A stretch of DNA of 64,000 nucleotides from CABQCM01 sp965145485 (GTDB taxonomy: Bacteria > Bacillota > Clostridia > Oscillospirales > Acutalibacteraceae): contig CBCTCU010000001.1 of assembly GCA_965145485.1 (NCBI GenBank), positions 62,001 to 126,000 on the forward strand, given 5' to 3'. Position numbers and translations under genes: made by a program. Of the stretch, positions 63,505 to 64,000 are shown piece after piece. The notes beneath the pieces are model-generated. The model was not told where the DNA came from, searched no databases, and was given only the letters and a program-made list of their open reading frames with translations. How positions within the stretch are numbered: the first letter of the stretch is position 1; every line of letters begins with the position of its first letter.

Positions 63505-63774
63505 ATGGTTACCATTTTGAAGTATCTCGTTATTGCCGCCATCGTCGTCGCATCCTTGGTGGTACTGGTTACCGCCTTCCGCCGGGGGAAGGGGGTGCGC
63601 ACCCTGTGCTGGTCGGCGGTCAGCGGCTTGGCTGCATTGTGCGTGGTGGCCCTGATTGGCCGCTTTACCGTTTTTACGCTGGCCGTCAACGCCTGGAGCG
63701 TCCTATGCTCGGCGGTTATGGGTGTGCCGGGCGTTTTGCTCATGCTGGCGATCAAATTTATCTGGGTGCTGTAA
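63505..63774 (+). CDS. BofA-like membrane protein
   Basis: 89 residues with about three hydrophobic segments. It ends VNAWSVLCSAVMGVPGVLLMLAIKFIWVL, which fits the pro-sigma-K processing inhibitor BofA family (the GVPG turn and following helix). In B. subtilis BofA inhibits SpoIVFB in the forespore membrane. The ATG 63505 has a perfect GGGAGGATTGCC before it. A terminator follows. The family call is moderate because the protein is short. Confidence 0.65.
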   Translation: MVTILKYLVIAAIVVASLVVLVTAFRRGKGVRTLCWSAVSGLAALCVVALIGRFTVFTLAVNAWSVLCSAVMGVPGVLLMLAIKFIWVL

Positions 63775-63784
63775 TACGGACGCA

Positions 63785-63825
63785 AAACCGGCTGTTCCCA
63801 CCCTGCGGAGGGGACAGCCGGTTTA
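63785..63825 (+). terminator. Terminator after the BofA-like gene
   Basis: AAACCGGCTGTTCCC pairs with GGGGACAGCCGGTTT, with a T/A-rich tail. Confidence 0.75.
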
Positions 63826-64000
63826 TTGTATATTTTTGCTACACTGCGCGCCGCGCTTTCTGGCGCCCGGCCATGGCGCGTAAGGCCTGCTACGCAACGT
63901 GGACGCCGGGTGGAAGCGCATACGCCCTTCCACCAGCGAACGGGACGACTTTTGCAAGCTGGACAGCCTCTGGTTGCGCCACGGTGCGTTGCAGGATGGA

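Overview
The window looks like the chromosome of a low-abundance-AT, anaerobic, spore-lineage Firmicute, most likely a member of the Clostridia (Oscillospirales/Ruminococcaceae-like). The reasons are the gene order (secE-nusG-rplK-rplA, tig-clpP-clpX-lon-ysxC, lepB-rbgA-rnhB-yraN), Gram-positive regulatory RNAs (L10 leader, leucine T-box), strong purine-rich ribosome binding sites, a KtrAB-type potassium system, DUF1540 and BofA-like proteins, and a LexA box of the Bacillus/Clostridium type. Core genes are GC-rich. No rRNA or CRISPR array is present.

Layout. 1-3200: tRNA-Ala, a cysteine synthase, TcdA and a YqeG-type phosphatase. 3200-8610: an AP-endonuclease-IV-like protein, then the ribosomal/secretion block rpmG, an enlarged secE, nusG, rplK, rplA, the L10 leader and rplJL. 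8900-11200: a potassium uptake operon behind a long leader. 11265-15171: the paired radical-SAM/DUF2344 proteins and a beta-helix protein. 15300-20907: rplS, then lepB-rbgA-rnhB-yraN-dipeptidase-thrC, mostly with overlapping ends. 21164-22128: a DUF1540 miniprotein (minus strand) and a phosphoesterase. 22278-30967: the protein quality-control block tig-clpP-clpX-lon-engB followed by lysA. The trigger factor carries a histone-like Lys/Ala tail. 31764-34310: a TrpR-like protein, a methyltransferase, Hsp33 and a five-tRNA cluster.

34311-50140 is an accessory island directly after tRNA-Cys. It has visibly lower GC, nearly all genes lie on the minus strand, and mobile-element debris sits at both edges (a shortened ParB at the left, a broken serine recombinase at the right). 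Cargo: a UvrA2-like ABC ATPase, a hotdog thioesterase, a membrane ferredoxin, an exported zinc-ribbon surface protein, a DUF4143 ATPase, two multipass membrane proteins and three flavodoxin-like proteins.

50144-64000 returns to core style: an SOS-boxed radical SAM protein with a helix-hairpin-helix end, a convergent helicase with an N-terminal nuclease domain, a four-gene operon resembling nucleotide-heptose synthesis (kinase, phosphatase, nucleotidyltransferase) closed by a thiolase homologue whose active-site His is Tyr, then T-box-leuA, leuB, a family of unknown function and a BofA-like membrane protein.

The most unusual points are the SecE fusion, the trigger-factor tail, the heptose/thiolase operon, the SOS-controlled radical SAM gene, and an inverted-repeat-bounded GC-rich element inside the island. 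Several long GC-rich gaps hold no convincing gene.
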